From positions 1-64,000 of the forward strand of contig JALFWW010000003.1 of NCBI GenBank assembly GCA_022786605.1: DNA of 64,000 bases, in the 5' to 3' direction. The notes under the pieces were generated by a model that saw nothing but the letters and a program-made list of their open reading frames with translations, ran no database searches and had not been told where the DNA came from. Every line of letters starts with the position of its first letter. Position 1 is the stretch's first letter. Origin of the DNA: Clostridia bacterium. GTDB lineage: Bacteria; Bacillota; Clostridia; Lachnospirales; Anaerotignaceae. Shown piece by piece: positions 11,487 through 21,856 of the stretch. A program made the position numbers and the translations under genes.

Positions 11487-13272
11487 GGCAATTCACCCGC
11501 CATTCTACAAGTAATACCACAAGGAGCAGCAACAGTACCCATTTCAGGATGCTTCTGCTGCCTTGAATTTCTTTGGTTGTGGACTGTGTCTCTTCCGTCT
11601 GTTCTCCCCGCAGGGATAAATCCGATTCCCCTTCGGTTTTCGCATTGACGCCAAAGGGCGTTTCTGTCACATTCTGTGCGCTATCTGTTTCCCGGATGGT
11701 ATAAAGCCCCGGTTCTGCCGTTTCCGTCAAAGTCTGAGGAGGAAATGGCGGCGCAATGGAAATTTCCTTGCCTGCCGCAGTGACTACCTGCGCCGTTTCT
11801 GTGGTAGGCAGCAGAGAAAGGCTCACCTGTTCTCCTGCCGTCACTTGGGAAACCCCTGCGCCGTTGGCAGGGAAATACCATTCCATCAAGCGATACAGCA
11901 GGATAGGAAATTCTGTCCGCAAAGGAAAATCACTGTCATGAAGGTCAAAGCCCAGAACAGCCACTTTTCTGCCATTTGTTTCTCCGTAAAGCCCTAATGT
12001 CTGCCCTTCTGCCTGTAAAAAGGCTGTACCCCAAGAAGCGGAAAGAGGCGTTCCTTTTACCAGCGCAAAAGAAATATCACCGCAGTTTTCCAGACCACTG
12101 TCCGCCAGTCCCCGGACATTTGCCGCAAATTCCCGTTCTGCTCCCGTTTCCACAATACCGTTTCCGCTGGGTGGATTAATGAGGAACCAATGGCCATCGG
12201 TGGGCATGGTTTTGGGCAATACGCCGTCAAACACATACAGACTGTAACCCGATAAATTTTCCTGCAAAGTATCTGTCTGATACAGTTCCACCTGATCGGA
12301 CAGAGAAAGGGCTTTTTCCAAAAAGAGATTGCTTTGAGAAACCAGCAGCACTTTCTGCTGCTTAGCCGCTGCCAATCCCGCAAAACGACTGTTATCTGCC
12401 GTCAGGGCATCTTCTGGAGAAATCCGCACTTCCAGTGTTTTTGTTTCCGTAGGAACGCCACGGAATACCACGTCTGTATCCCCTCCGGCTGCCGCTGTGA
12501 CGGTTTTGGTGTCAAAAGCCGCACCATCCGTATAAAGGGTAACGGTTTTCTCCTGGTCACTTTTGCCATAGTGATGGAGCCTTGCCATGACATACAATCC
12601 ATCTTCCTGGGCTGTGTGAGAAAGGAGTGTCACTGCCGTATTCTCCCCATCTCCGGCGTAGACCTGTTCCGTTGCGGATAATGTGCCAAGATTGCCGTAT
12701 CCGTCTGTATACACCAGAATTTCACCGCCCAGCGCTTCCTGTTCCGCTGAAAGCAGGCTTTTCGCTTCTTCCCAGTTGACGCCGCCGGCTGTAGGAGATG
12801 CGTTTTCCACCATACGCAGAACCACATCTTTTTCCCCGCCGCTGACAGCAAGGATAGGCGTATCTGTGAGCATCACCAGAGAAAAACGAGAGCCCGGCGC
12901 CGTATTTTCCAAAAGTTCTGTCAAATCCGCCTTTGCGGCATCAAAACGGCTTTTTTCCACGTCCGTGGCCTGCATGCTCAAAGAGCAGTCCAAACCAATG
13001 ATATAATCCCGCACCTGTATTTTCCCCATGAGATAAGGACCGGACAAGGCAAGGGCAAGGAGAAGTGCCGCCGCGATCTGCAAAAACATCAGCAGATTTT
13101 TCCGCAGCTTCTGCCATGGCTCCTGTGCCTTTGTCTGGGTCAATACCTTTTCCCAAAGATACAAACTAGGTACTTGTTTTTCTTTATATTTTTGTTTCAG
13201 TAAATACATCAACAGGATCACCGGCACGGCGAGCAGTGCCAATCCTCCCAAAAGGGGCTGTGCAAAGCGCAT
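11476..13272 (-). CDS. BatA/vWA N-terminal domain protein
   Basis: N-terminal MRFAQPLLGGLALLAVPVILLMYLLK and DCSLSMQATD MIDAS-like motif. Overlaps the next gene by 11 bp. Confidence 0.85.
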   Translation of the reverse strand: MRFAQPLLGGLALLAVPVILLMYLLKQKYKEKQVPSLYLWEKVLTQTKAQEPWQKLRKNLLMFLQIAAALLLALALSGPYLMGKIQVRDYIIGLDCSLSMQATDVEKSRFDAAKADLTELLENTAPGSRFSLVMLTDTPILAVSGGEKDVVLRMVENASPTAGGVNWEEAKSLLSAEQEALGGEILVYTDGYGNLGTLSATEQVYAGDGENTAVTLLSHTAQEDGLYVMARLHHYGKSDQEKTVTLYTDGAAFDTKTVTAAAGGDTDVVFRGVPTETKTLEVRISPEDALTADNSRFAGLAAAKQQKVLLVSQSNLFLEKALSLSDQVELYQTDTLQENLSGYSLYVFDGVLPKTMPTDGHWFLINPPSGNGIVETGAEREFAANVRGLADSGLENCGDISFALVKGTPLSASWGTAFLQAEGQTLGLYGETNGRKVAVLGFDLHDSDFPLRTEFPILLYRLMEWYFPANGAGVSQVTAGEQVSLSLLPTTETAQVVTAAGKEISIAPPFPPQTLTETAEPGLYTIRETDSAQNVTETPFGVNAKTEGESDLSLRGEQTEETQSTTKEIQGSRSILKWVLLLLLVVLLVEWRVNCREH

Positions 13273-13297
13273 CGTCCCCCTCCTCTCTGCCTGTTAA

Positions 13298-13885
13298 CTA
13301 AGCGGCACAAGCCTGCAAGTATGCCGCCACATCCTCTGGTACCTGATACACTGCCACAAAATTCTCCTTGGGAATGAGAATGTCCAGATATTTCGTCATG
13401 CCGTCCAGAATCTCCAGTGTCACATACCCCTCTTCATAAACAGTCATCTGGGCAATCTTATAATCCGTATTGGACACCGTTTCACCCAGTTCAATGGTGG
13501 CATTCTGCCGCAGGGCAAAGGTACCGCTTTCTGTCACATCTTCAGGCAATGCGTCCACCTTTGTCCAGTCGGAAACTTGAATGTCTTTCAAAAAGGCATC
13601 CATATCCTCCACTGCCATACCATCACTTTTGATGACACGAACAGGCTTTCCATGGTTGTTTTCTTCCAGAAAAATTTTCTCTGCCCAGTTGATCTTCGCC
13701 ATTTCTTCTTCGATTTCCGCCTGTGCTTTCTCCCAAGCTGCGCCAGCTTCTTCCATGGCACTGCCCAACTGCTGGGAGGCATCCTTCAAACCATCTTTCA
13801 ACTGCTGTTCATCCTCCGCAGAAAGATTCCCGCAGCCTGCCAGCATGCAAAGGGACAATACCCCTGCCATTTTCCAGATTTTCAT
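13298..13885 (-). CDS. predicted lipoprotein of unknown function
   Basis: Signal peptide with lipobox LCMLAGCGN. Confidence 0.75.
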   Translation of the reverse strand: MKIWKMAGVLSLCMLAGCGNLSAEDEQQLKDGLKDASQQLGSAMEEAGAAWEKAQAEIEEEMAKINWAEKIFLEENNHGKPVRVIKSDGMAVEDMDAFLKDIQVSDWTKVDALPEDVTESGTFALRQNATIELGETVSNTDYKIAQMTVYEEGYVTLEILDGMTKYLDILIPKENFVAVYQVPEDVAAYLQACAA

Positions 13886-13902
13886 ATAAAATTCCTTCTT
13901 TC

Positions 13903-15384
13903 TTACCGTTCCAGTGTGGCGAAATAATCAGAAACCAGTTCCCGCATGCCATAGGGCACACTGCTGTTTTCCAGTGTTTCCATGGCTTCGTTGCGGTACT
14001 GCCCATAGACCGTATCATAAGGCACAGAGGTACCTGCCTGCCCCATGGTACGGTGTTCTGTTACAGTGGTCTGACCTTCCTCAGAATCCGTTCCTTTCAG
14101 CTGGGCATCATAACCATCTTTGCCTGCCGCGGAACGGGTATAAATTTTTTCCGGTTCCGTATGACCAAAGCCACGGCCCTGACCGCCTGTGCCATTGCCA
14201 GTGCCGCCATTGCCGCCATTCGTGGTTTTTCCGCCGTTTCCCTGACCTTCGCTGCCCTGACCTTCGCCGCCCTGACCTTCGCCGCCGGTGGACTCACTGC
14301 CGCTTTCCACTTTTTTCGCCAGACTTTGCTGTCCTACGTTCCGGTTGAGTTTTTGCAGGCTGCTTCTGAGGGCACTATTCACCTGTGCCTGAGAAAGGAG
14401 GGCATTTTTCACCGCTTCCCCTGCTTCTGACGGGTCTGCCCCATTTTCCAGAGCTTCTTCCAAGGCTTTCAAGGCTTCCTGCAACTCCTCATCACTGATG
14501 TTTTCCGCAGCTTCTGCCAGCTGTTGTGCTAGGGCTGCCGCCTGCCCTTTATCCATGGCTGCCATTTTCTGCAACAGCTGTTCCATCGCCTGAGAAATGG
14601 CTGCCTCATCCCCTTGTTCCAAGGCTTCAGACAATGCTGCCGTACTTTCTTCCTGCTTCAGTGTTTCCGCCAACTCCTTCAAATCTTTGGGGACACTTTC
14701 CTTTTCCAGCTGTTTCATATTCTGCTGGGCTTTCCGCACAGCTTCCTCGGCGGCTTTTTTGGTCTTTGCTGTTTTCAAATCTTTTTCCAGCGCCTTTGCC
14801 GCCTCCAGAAAGACTTTCTTCTCCTCTTTGGAAAGTTCCGGTGTTTCTTCTTTCTTTACCTGCTCGATTCTTTCCAGCTGGGCATTGGCATAGACTTCCG
14901 CCTCTTTATCCCGCAGTACAGGCACAAAACCGGCACCAATGGTGAGCACCACCACCAGCGCCAGAACACGCATCACCTTCACAGGCAAACACATCCGGTA
15001 AAGTTTCGCGAAATCCATTTCTTTGGCTTTGGCAAACCCATCTGCCACTGCCATTTCTTCCACGGGATTCTGTGTGCCTTTGCCCAGAAGTTCCATAGTG
15101 GTGATCATTCGTTCCGCGCCGCCCAAAGCGTCTGCCGCTTCCGCCGTTTCTTTCTCTGTTACTTTTCGCAGGGAAAACGCTGCTGTGAGTGCTGTGAGCA
15201 GCCCCAGCAAAACAAACACGCCGCAGAGAGACAAAGCCGGAATCTCCGTCCAAAATTTGGACAATACAACAACGGCGAGGCATAAAATGCCTGCCGCCGT
15301 TTCTCCATATATAAACCATTTCAAAAACCGCTCCGCCATGAGTTTATGCCGCAGGGGAGCCAGTAAACGTAAAAATTCTTTCAT
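13903..15384 (-). CDS. membrane protein with Glu/Lys/Ala-rich coiled-coil and Gly/Gln-rich low-complexity region
   Basis: Two N-terminal TM segments, long helical region, GGEGQGGEGQGSEGQGNGG tract. Translationally linked spacing to its neighbours. Confidence 0.75.
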   Translation of the reverse strand: MKEFLRLLAPLRHKLMAERFLKWFIYGETAAGILCLAVVVLSKFWTEIPALSLCGVFVLLGLLTALTAAFSLRKVTEKETAEAADALGGAERMITTMELLGKGTQNPVEEMAVADGFAKAKEMDFAKLYRMCLPVKVMRVLALVVVLTIGAGFVPVLRDKEAEVYANAQLERIEQVKKEETPELSKEEKKVFLEAAKALEKDLKTAKTKKAAEEAVRKAQQNMKQLEKESVPKDLKELAETLKQEESTAALSEALEQGDEAAISQAMEQLLQKMAAMDKGQAAALAQQLAEAAENISDEELQEALKALEEALENGADPSEAGEAVKNALLSQAQVNSALRSSLQKLNRNVGQQSLAKKVESGSESTGGEGQGGEGQGSEGQGNGGKTTNGGNGGTGNGTGGQGRGFGHTEPEKIYTRSAAGKDGYDAQLKGTDSEEGQTTVTEHRTMGQAGTSVPYDTVYGQYRNEAMETLENSSVPYGMRELVSDYFATLER

Positions 15385-15387
15385 GGC

Positions 15388-16284
15388 TTATCCTTCCTTT
15401 TTCCGTACCTTCTTTTTCCGTACTTTCTTTTCCCGTACCGGATTGATGATATACGCAGAAAGCAATACAAACACCACAATGATCGCCAGATCAAATACCA
15501 GATGCAGCAGCCACATATGTGTGCCCATCCACTGATAAATCGCAGATGTCTGGTCCGTCATACGCAGCAAAGAACTGGTCACGTTAATCCCCAGCTGGGC
15601 ATCCATCAAAGAGAAAAACGCCACACCAGGGTTTGGAATCAGGATCAAAATGGTTGCCAGTACAGGAATATCTCCGTTATAAATACCGTCATAAGACATA
15701 TAGTAAAAAGCCAGCAGCACCAAAGTACCGAAGCACAAAAATCCAATGACCAGATACATAAGCACGATGGATACAATGGTGCGTTTAAACAGACAAGAGA
15801 AAAATACAGAAACACTGCCTACCATACAAGCTGTCACCAGCACAAAGGCAAACACTTCCGCTACCTGCACCACAGATACGGCACCAAAGTAAAAGGCAAT
15901 GGCAAAAATAGGCAATGTTGCCACCACCAGCAGCAGCACATACATCAAAGAGGATGCCAGTTTTCCCAGTACAATGGAAAGAGGGCTCATTTTTGTCACC
16001 AGCAGCAGATCCAATGTCTGCCGTTCCCGTTCCCCACTGATACTGCCTGCCGCCACTGCCGGGGCAGTCAAAAGCACCAGCCCCATCTGCACCGCAGCCA
16101 GCACCACATAGAGCCACACCATCGCCGAGGGGTCAAAGCTCAAATCGTGATTCTGGAATATCGCCAAATCAATATACAGCATGGCGCCCACTGCTGAGAT
16201 GATCAGAAACACCACCAACGCCCCATAAGTTTTCCAGCTGCGCATAGTGGTAATGGCTTCTTTCCGCAAAACCGGATTCATCAT
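15388..16284 (-). CDS. ABC transporter permease (ABC-2 family)
   Basis: Six-TM pattern, GSISGERERQTLDLLLVTKMSP motif typical of ABC-2 permeases. Confidence 0.88.
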   Translation of the reverse strand: MMNPVLRKEAITTMRSWKTYGALVVFLIISAVGAMLYIDLAIFQNHDLSFDPSAMVWLYVVLAAVQMGLVLLTAPAVAAGSISGERERQTLDLLLVTKMSPLSIVLGKLASSLMYVLLLVVATLPIFAIAFYFGAVSVVQVAEVFAFVLVTACMVGSVSVFFSCLFKRTIVSIVLMYLVIGFLCFGTLVLLAFYYMSYDGIYNGDIPVLATILILIPNPGVAFFSLMDAQLGINVTSSLLRMTDQTSAIYQWMGTHMWLLHLVFDLAIIVVFVLLSAYIINPVREKKVRKKKVRKKEG

Positions 16285-17207
16285 ACGCCTGCACCTCCTG
16301 TCACCTGCATGAAGATTTCTTCCAGATTGCCTTCTTTCTCACGGAAGGACACAATTCCAATGCCCTTTTCCACCAGATGTTTCAGGATTTCCGCCAGCAT
16401 TTCCTCGCTGCCGTCAAATACAAATTCCAGATCGCTGGTGTTTTCCGTGATTTCTTTTACCGCAGGCATTTCCCGCAGAATTTCCACTGCGCGGGATACT
16501 TCCGCCAGAGGGCGCACATAAATGACGCGTTTCTGGGTCAGCTGCCGCATGATTTCCTGCACCGTTCCCTGTGCCGCCAGTTTCCCTTGGTTGATGATGC
16601 CCACTTCTGTACACATCTCTGCCAACTCCGGCAGGATATGAGAGCTGATGACAACGGTTTTTCCCATGGACTGCAACTGTTTGAGGATTTCCTTCATTTC
16701 CACACGGGCACGAGGGTCAAGACCCGATGCCGGTTCATCCAAAATCAGTAGTTTCGGGTCATGGATGAGGCTCCGTGCCAGACAAAGACGCTGTTTCATC
16801 CCTCTGGAAAGAGAATCCACATAAGCCTCTTTTTTATGGGACAGGTCTACGATATCCAGCAGACCGTCAATGATGTCCTTCCGGTCTTTATAGGGAATCT
16901 CATATGTTCCCGCGTAAAAATCCATGTATTCCGTCACTTTCAGGTTATCGTACACGCCGAAAAAGTCCGGCATATATCCAATTTTCGTCCGCAGCAGTCT
17001 GGGATTTTTTGTCATATCCACGTCATCCATCCAGATGCTGCCTTCTGTTGCCTGCAAAAGTCCTGCCATGATACGCATGGTGGTGGTCTTTCCTGCGCCG
17101 TTTGGTCCTACAAAGCCGTAAATACTGCCATCAGGCACGGTCAGTGTCAAACGATCCACTGCCGTAAAATTGCCGTAGCGTTTCACCAGTTCTTTCATTT
17201 CAAGCAT
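16281..17207 (-). CDS. ABC transporter ATP-binding protein
   Basis: Walker A GPNGAGKTTT, signature LSRGMKQRL, Walker B LLILDEPASGLDP. Confidence 0.96.
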   Translation of the reverse strand: MLEMKELVKRYGNFTAVDRLTLTVPDGSIYGFVGPNGAGKTTTMRIMAGLLQATEGSIWMDDVDMTKNPRLLRTKIGYMPDFFGVYDNLKVTEYMDFYAGTYEIPYKDRKDIIDGLLDIVDLSHKKEAYVDSLSRGMKQRLCLARSLIHDPKLLILDEPASGLDPRARVEMKEILKQLQSMGKTVVISSHILPELAEMCTEVGIINQGKLAAQGTVQEIMRQLTQKRVIYVRPLAEVSRAVEILREMPAVKEITENTSDLEFVFDGSEEMLAEILKHLVEKGIGIVSFREKEGNLEEIFMQVTGGAGV

Positions 17208-19725
17208 ACAGACCGCCTCCTTTCACACGCATTCTGGGTGCATGGATATAAGATCCCGGTTCCAGATACATTTTGAACTGTACCACACGTTCTTCGTTGA
17301 TATAGTCCTCACCGGGGGCATAAGGTGTTTCCACAAAAGCTTCCCATTGTCCCGTTTTCGCGTTATACACCTGAGGGTCTGCATACATACCGGAGTTGTA
17401 GCTTTCATCAAAAGCAAACTGGACCTCATCAATACGCACACCTTCACCGATGGCATAGCGCAGAATCACTTCCTGTTCTGTATCCAAATAGTTATTCACT
17501 TCACAGAAATTATTCCAATTATCATAATGTATGCCATAGTCCCCTGCCTGTTCTGTTGTTTCCGGCAGAACCGTAAAGGGCAGATCGAAGGATTTCTCAC
17601 GGCTCAAATCTTTACTGCCTGCGGTATGGAACATACTCAGACAATTTTCCTTTGCAGGTTTTCCATTCAAATATTTCACACTGTCAAAGATGGGCATGTC
17701 ACTGAAACCGAAAAACTCATACGTAATCTGGCTGTTTTCCCATCCATTCCGTTCTGATGTATCCCAATTATGGAGAATTTCCATCAATTCCTGTTCACGC
17801 AGCAAAGTATATCCTCGTTCTTCCGTAATGGTGCCATTCTGCACCTGTTCCCACATGGAGACACCGTCTTCCGCAAACAGAGAAGACATGCGGGAACCAT
17901 ATCTTTCATGGATATTTTCCGCTTTCAGACTGCAAGAAACATCCATGGTTTCCCCTGCCGGCAGTTCCCCCAAAGGGATATATACATAGTCCAGTTTCAG
18001 ATAGGCATCCATAAAGTTTACAGAGGTTCCGTTTGTCACAGTACCCACAACTTTTTCTCCATCAAATTCCACATGACTGGTCACGCTGCCGCCCAGTTCC
18101 AATGCGGTAGAGGCACTGGCATAATTTGTTTCCCACGCCATATTGTCATAAAACGTGATATCCGTACCATCTCCAATGGTAACTTTATAATCCATTTCTT
18201 CTGCCTTGCCATTGCCGTCATACCAGTTATTATCCACCTGCGGCTGCACAGGAATAGGTAATTCGCTTTTCAGTGTCACATCGCCGCTACCTGGCACTTT
18301 GGCAGCCATGGCGATTCTCGCTTCTCCAATACTGCTGCCTTCTTCCATTTCCACAATGGCTTTTGTACTGATCAAGCCATTATGATAGGTGCTTTTGCCT
18401 GCCAGTATGAACACCACGCCCAAAAATACAACAGATAATACAGGAATGGTGATCCATCCCAGTTCTCTGCGGTCTTTTTTCTTCAGCACAATATACATGA
18501 CAGGACCTGCCAGTACGATATAAATGCCTACAACCAAAAAGATTGCAAACATGGAATTCCCAGCTACAGAAGGAAAGCGGTCCGCGGTGTAACGAAGCTG
18601 ATTGGCGATTTCCACCCTTACATCGTCTCCTCTTACAGTATATAAATCACCGCAAAGTCTTTCCAGTACGTCTGTCTGCTGAGGCATATTAGCAAAAGGC
18701 GCCAATCCCAAAGCAAAATGATGCAGCAGCACATATCCGCCGCCATAAGGAATGAGAGAAGTCAAAGGCGTACCATTTGCTGTCCATTTCACAGTCGCTT
18801 TTTCCGCGGAAAGTCCTGCGACAGTCAAAGGTGCCGGCAAAGAAAATGTCATCCCACCAAGAGCGGAAATACCGCTGACGCTCCGGGTGCCATTCACAGA
18901 TACATCCACAAAATCCAGACCAGAAAGGACTTTCTGCGCCTGCACGCCTGTACCCAATACAAGAAGCCCTCCATTATCCACCCAGTTTTTGAGAGATCTT
19001 TTCTGGGCATCTCCCAATGTGGCTGTATCAAAATCGTCGATGATGAGCACCGAGAAATTATCCATGACATTCTCAGATGCTGGAAAGGTTTCCCGATCCA
19101 AGAAGAACACAGCATTTTTCTCAGACAGGTTCATCCCTGCCAGATATTGTACCTGTGCAGGCTGTTCACTCAGAACGCCCACTGCCACCGTTTCAGGAGA
19201 AAGGGCATCTACGGGTACTTTTTTCTGAAATACCACATTGCCGCCCTCATCCACCAATGACACTTCCATATTGCGCCGTACCGTATTCAGAGCCATTTCC
19301 ATGGAAACCTGTTTGGTGGCGCCTTCCGGCAATTCCAGCTTCTGGCTGTACAGAGCGTATTTCTGATAACCGCTGTCTGTGTTTTCGTAGGTATAGACCT
19401 TTACCTGGAATTCCCCCCGAAAAGCCTCTCCCTGATTGGTCAAGGTAGCTGTCAGAGGTGTGACTTTCTCTACAATATAAGAGTTATCAAAACCTACTTG
19501 CAAATCCAGTGTAAACCGGTCACCGCCAATGGTTTTTTCCTGTTCCTGTTTTGGCTCTGCCGCTGGGTCTGCCACATCCACATTGGTGACTGCTGTCACG
19601 GTCTGTGTGGTCGGAGTTGCGGCAAAAACCGGTGAAAGCAAACCCAATACCATAACCAGAGCAATCACCAACGCAATGACAGCAAAAATCCTTTGTTTGA
19701 ATCTTTGTTTTTGATGATACTTCAT
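17200..19725 (-). CDS. large secreted/membrane protein of unknown function, first gene of ABC/vWA operon
   Basis: N-terminal signal peptide (VMVLGLLSPVFAA), central hydrophobic segments, 8-bp overlap with the ATPase gene. Confidence 0.8.
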   Translation of the reverse strand: MKYHQKQRFKQRIFAVIALVIALVMVLGLLSPVFAATPTTQTVTAVTNVDVADPAAEPKQEQEKTIGGDRFTLDLQVGFDNSYIVEKVTPLTATLTNQGEAFRGEFQVKVYTYENTDSGYQKYALYSQKLELPEGATKQVSMEMALNTVRRNMEVSLVDEGGNVVFQKKVPVDALSPETVAVGVLSEQPAQVQYLAGMNLSEKNAVFFLDRETFPASENVMDNFSVLIIDDFDTATLGDAQKRSLKNWVDNGGLLVLGTGVQAQKVLSGLDFVDVSVNGTRSVSGISALGGMTFSLPAPLTVAGLSAEKATVKWTANGTPLTSLIPYGGGYVLLHHFALGLAPFANMPQQTDVLERLCGDLYTVRGDDVRVEIANQLRYTADRFPSVAGNSMFAIFLVVGIYIVLAGPVMYIVLKKKDRRELGWITIPVLSVVFLGVVFILAGKSTYHNGLISTKAIVEMEEGSSIGEARIAMAAKVPGSGDVTLKSELPIPVQPQVDNNWYDGNGKAEEMDYKVTIGDGTDITFYDNMAWETNYASASTALELGGSVTSHVEFDGEKVVGTVTNGTSVNFMDAYLKLDYVYIPLGELPAGETMDVSCSLKAENIHERYGSRMSSLFAEDGVSMWEQVQNGTITEERGYTLLREQELMEILHNWDTSERNGWENSQITYEFFGFSDMPIFDSVKYLNGKPAKENCLSMFHTAGSKDLSREKSFDLPFTVLPETTEQAGDYGIHYDNWNNFCEVNNYLDTEQEVILRYAIGEGVRIDEVQFAFDESYNSGMYADPQVYNAKTGQWEAFVETPYAPGEDYINEERVVQFKMYLEPGSYIHAPRMRVKGGGLYA

Positions 19726-19807
19726 AGCTGTCCTCCCCGTCTAATAGAAACATGATCGTTTTTCTTTCATTATAACAAGGGGTTTCCTGAAATGTTTTAA
19801 CTCTTTC

Positions 19808-21682
19808 TTACAATTTTCTTCTATTTTCTTTGAAAAACAGACGCTCATCCAATCCCATCTCCATAAGAAACCGGGATGGCTTCAAAGGCTTCTCATAGCG
19901 GTTTTCCGTGAAGGATAAAAACAGTCTGTCCTTGGTGCGGGTCAGCCCCACATAAAACAACCGTCTTTCTTCTTCCAAAGCATTGCCTTTTCTCCCTTTT
20001 TCATAAGGGATAATACCTTCCGCCAGAGAAGGCAGGAACACTGCTCCAAATTCCAGTCCCTTTGCCCCATGGAATGTGGTCAGCGTCACACCATGGGTAT
20101 TTCCTTTCTGCTTAGACTGCTCTTTCATCTGTCGACTCAGCTCTTCCATTTTTCGCACAAACTCTGTGCCGTTTTCCGTTCCTTTTGCCGTTTCCGTGAT
20201 TTCATCGGCAATTTCTATCATATTGGACAGGCTGGCTTTCCGATATGCCGCGTAGTCCGAAAGATATTCATCATACCCCACCACTTTCCGCACATACCGC
20301 AAAGCGTCATATGGCTTTCGTTTCTGTATCTGCCGCAAATCTCCCTCCAGTCCTTCCAGATGTTCCGCCTGCCATTTCTGCAAAGAAGGGCAGACATGAA
20401 GGCTCCGCAAAAGACCATAGGGCATCCCTTCCGCCTCCGCCAACAAATCTTTGCTGATATATCGCTTTGGTTTATTCACGATTCGCAACAAAGATGCGTC
20501 GCTGTCACGATTTTCCGCCAGAAACAGATATGCCGCCAAATCCCGGGCAATCCAATGGTCATACAGATGGAATCCCCCATCTCGCAAATGGTAAGGAATC
20601 CCCCTGCGGAACAAGGCTCTGGCAAAAGCGCCCCCTTGGATATTGGTACGATAGATCACGGCGATTTCTTCTATAGGCATTCCCTCTTCCAATAAACGAG
20701 CGATTTTCTGGGCTGTCAGTTCCGCTTCTTCCCCACTGTCTTTTGTCACAAAAACATTGATACGCTCACCCAAATCTCTGTTGCCTTTGATTTCCTTTTC
20801 ATAACGGCTCACGTTGGTGCCGATGACCTGGGATGCCAATCGGATGATACGCCCGGAACAACGATAATTCACATCCAGAAAAACTTTTTCTGTGCCCGGA
20901 AAATCTTTGGGAAAATCCAGCATAAAGGAAGGACTGGCTCCACGAAAACCATAAATGCTCTGGTCATCATCCCCCACCACAAACAGATTGTTTTTCGGTG
21001 CCGCCAGCATTTGCAGACAGGCATACTGGGCACGGTTCACATCCTGAAATTCGTCTACCAGTATATAATCAAAACGATCCTGCCATGCCTTTCTGGTCTT
21101 TTCGTCCTGTGACAAAATTTCATAACATTCTGTCAGCATATCGTCGAAATCAATTTTTTCATTCCGCCGTTTCCAGCCGTCAAATTTCTTTGATAATGCC
21201 ACAAATTCCTCTTTGGGCAGCCCTTCCGGCATAAAATCCCGCACATCCAGTAACTGATTTTTCATAAGGGAATACTGGCTGAAGAACTGCTGTATGTATT
21301 CTTCCTGATCCTGCACAGAAATATGGGCTTCCGTCACCAGTTTCTGTAAGGTATGCCGCCGTTCTTCTTCTGACAGGACCTGTTCCAAACTGTAACCGCA
21401 GGATTGGCGCAGGATACGGAAAAAGACACTATGGAATGTGCCGAACATCACACCCGTTTTTCCCCGCAAAGCGGCATATCTTGTTTTCATCTGTTCTGCC
21501 GCCGCTTTTGTGAAAGTAATGACCAGTATCCGGTGGGGAGAAACGCCCATTTTTTCCGTCAGACGGCGAATTCGCTGTATAATGACGGTAGTCTTTCCGC
21601 TGCCGGGACCTGCCAGCACCAGCATGGGACCTGTCCCATGGGAAATGGCACGTATTTGGTTGGGATGTAACGTCTGCGCCAT
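19808..21682 (-). CDS. ATP-dependent DNA helicase, UvrD/Rep/PcrA-like
   Basis: LAGPGSGKTTVI, VDEFQDVNRAQ, GDDDQSIYGFRGA, TFHGAKGLEF. Confidence 0.94.
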   Translation of the reverse strand: MAQTLHPNQIRAISHGTGPMLVLAGPGSGKTTVIIQRIRRLTEKMGVSPHRILVITFTKAAAEQMKTRYAALRGKTGVMFGTFHSVFFRILRQSCGYSLEQVLSEEERRHTLQKLVTEAHISVQDQEEYIQQFFSQYSLMKNQLLDVRDFMPEGLPKEEFVALSKKFDGWKRRNEKIDFDDMLTECYEILSQDEKTRKAWQDRFDYILVDEFQDVNRAQYACLQMLAAPKNNLFVVGDDDQSIYGFRGASPSFMLDFPKDFPGTEKVFLDVNYRCSGRIIRLASQVIGTNVSRYEKEIKGNRDLGERINVFVTKDSGEEAELTAQKIARLLEEGMPIEEIAVIYRTNIQGGAFARALFRRGIPYHLRDGGFHLYDHWIARDLAAYLFLAENRDSDASLLRIVNKPKRYISKDLLAEAEGMPYGLLRSLHVCPSLQKWQAEHLEGLEGDLRQIQKRKPYDALRYVRKVVGYDEYLSDYAAYRKASLSNMIEIADEITETAKGTENGTEFVRKMEELSRQMKEQSKQKGNTHGVTLTTFHGAKGLEFGAVFLPSLAEGIIPYEKGRKGNALEEERRLFYVGLTRTKDRLFLSFTENRYEKPLKPSRFLMEMGLDERLFFKENRRKL

Positions 21683-21856
21683 GATTCATTTGCCTCCTTT
21701 TGGGTTCTGTTTTCAGTATATCATATTTTCCTCCTCTGTCGTAACACAATAGAAGCTTAAAAAAATCTTTATATGTTCGTAACGCTTTGTTACTTGTCAA
21801 AGAATGTCTTTTATATTAAAATCGCATAAGAGAGTGAAAAACAGGAGGTGGCAAAA

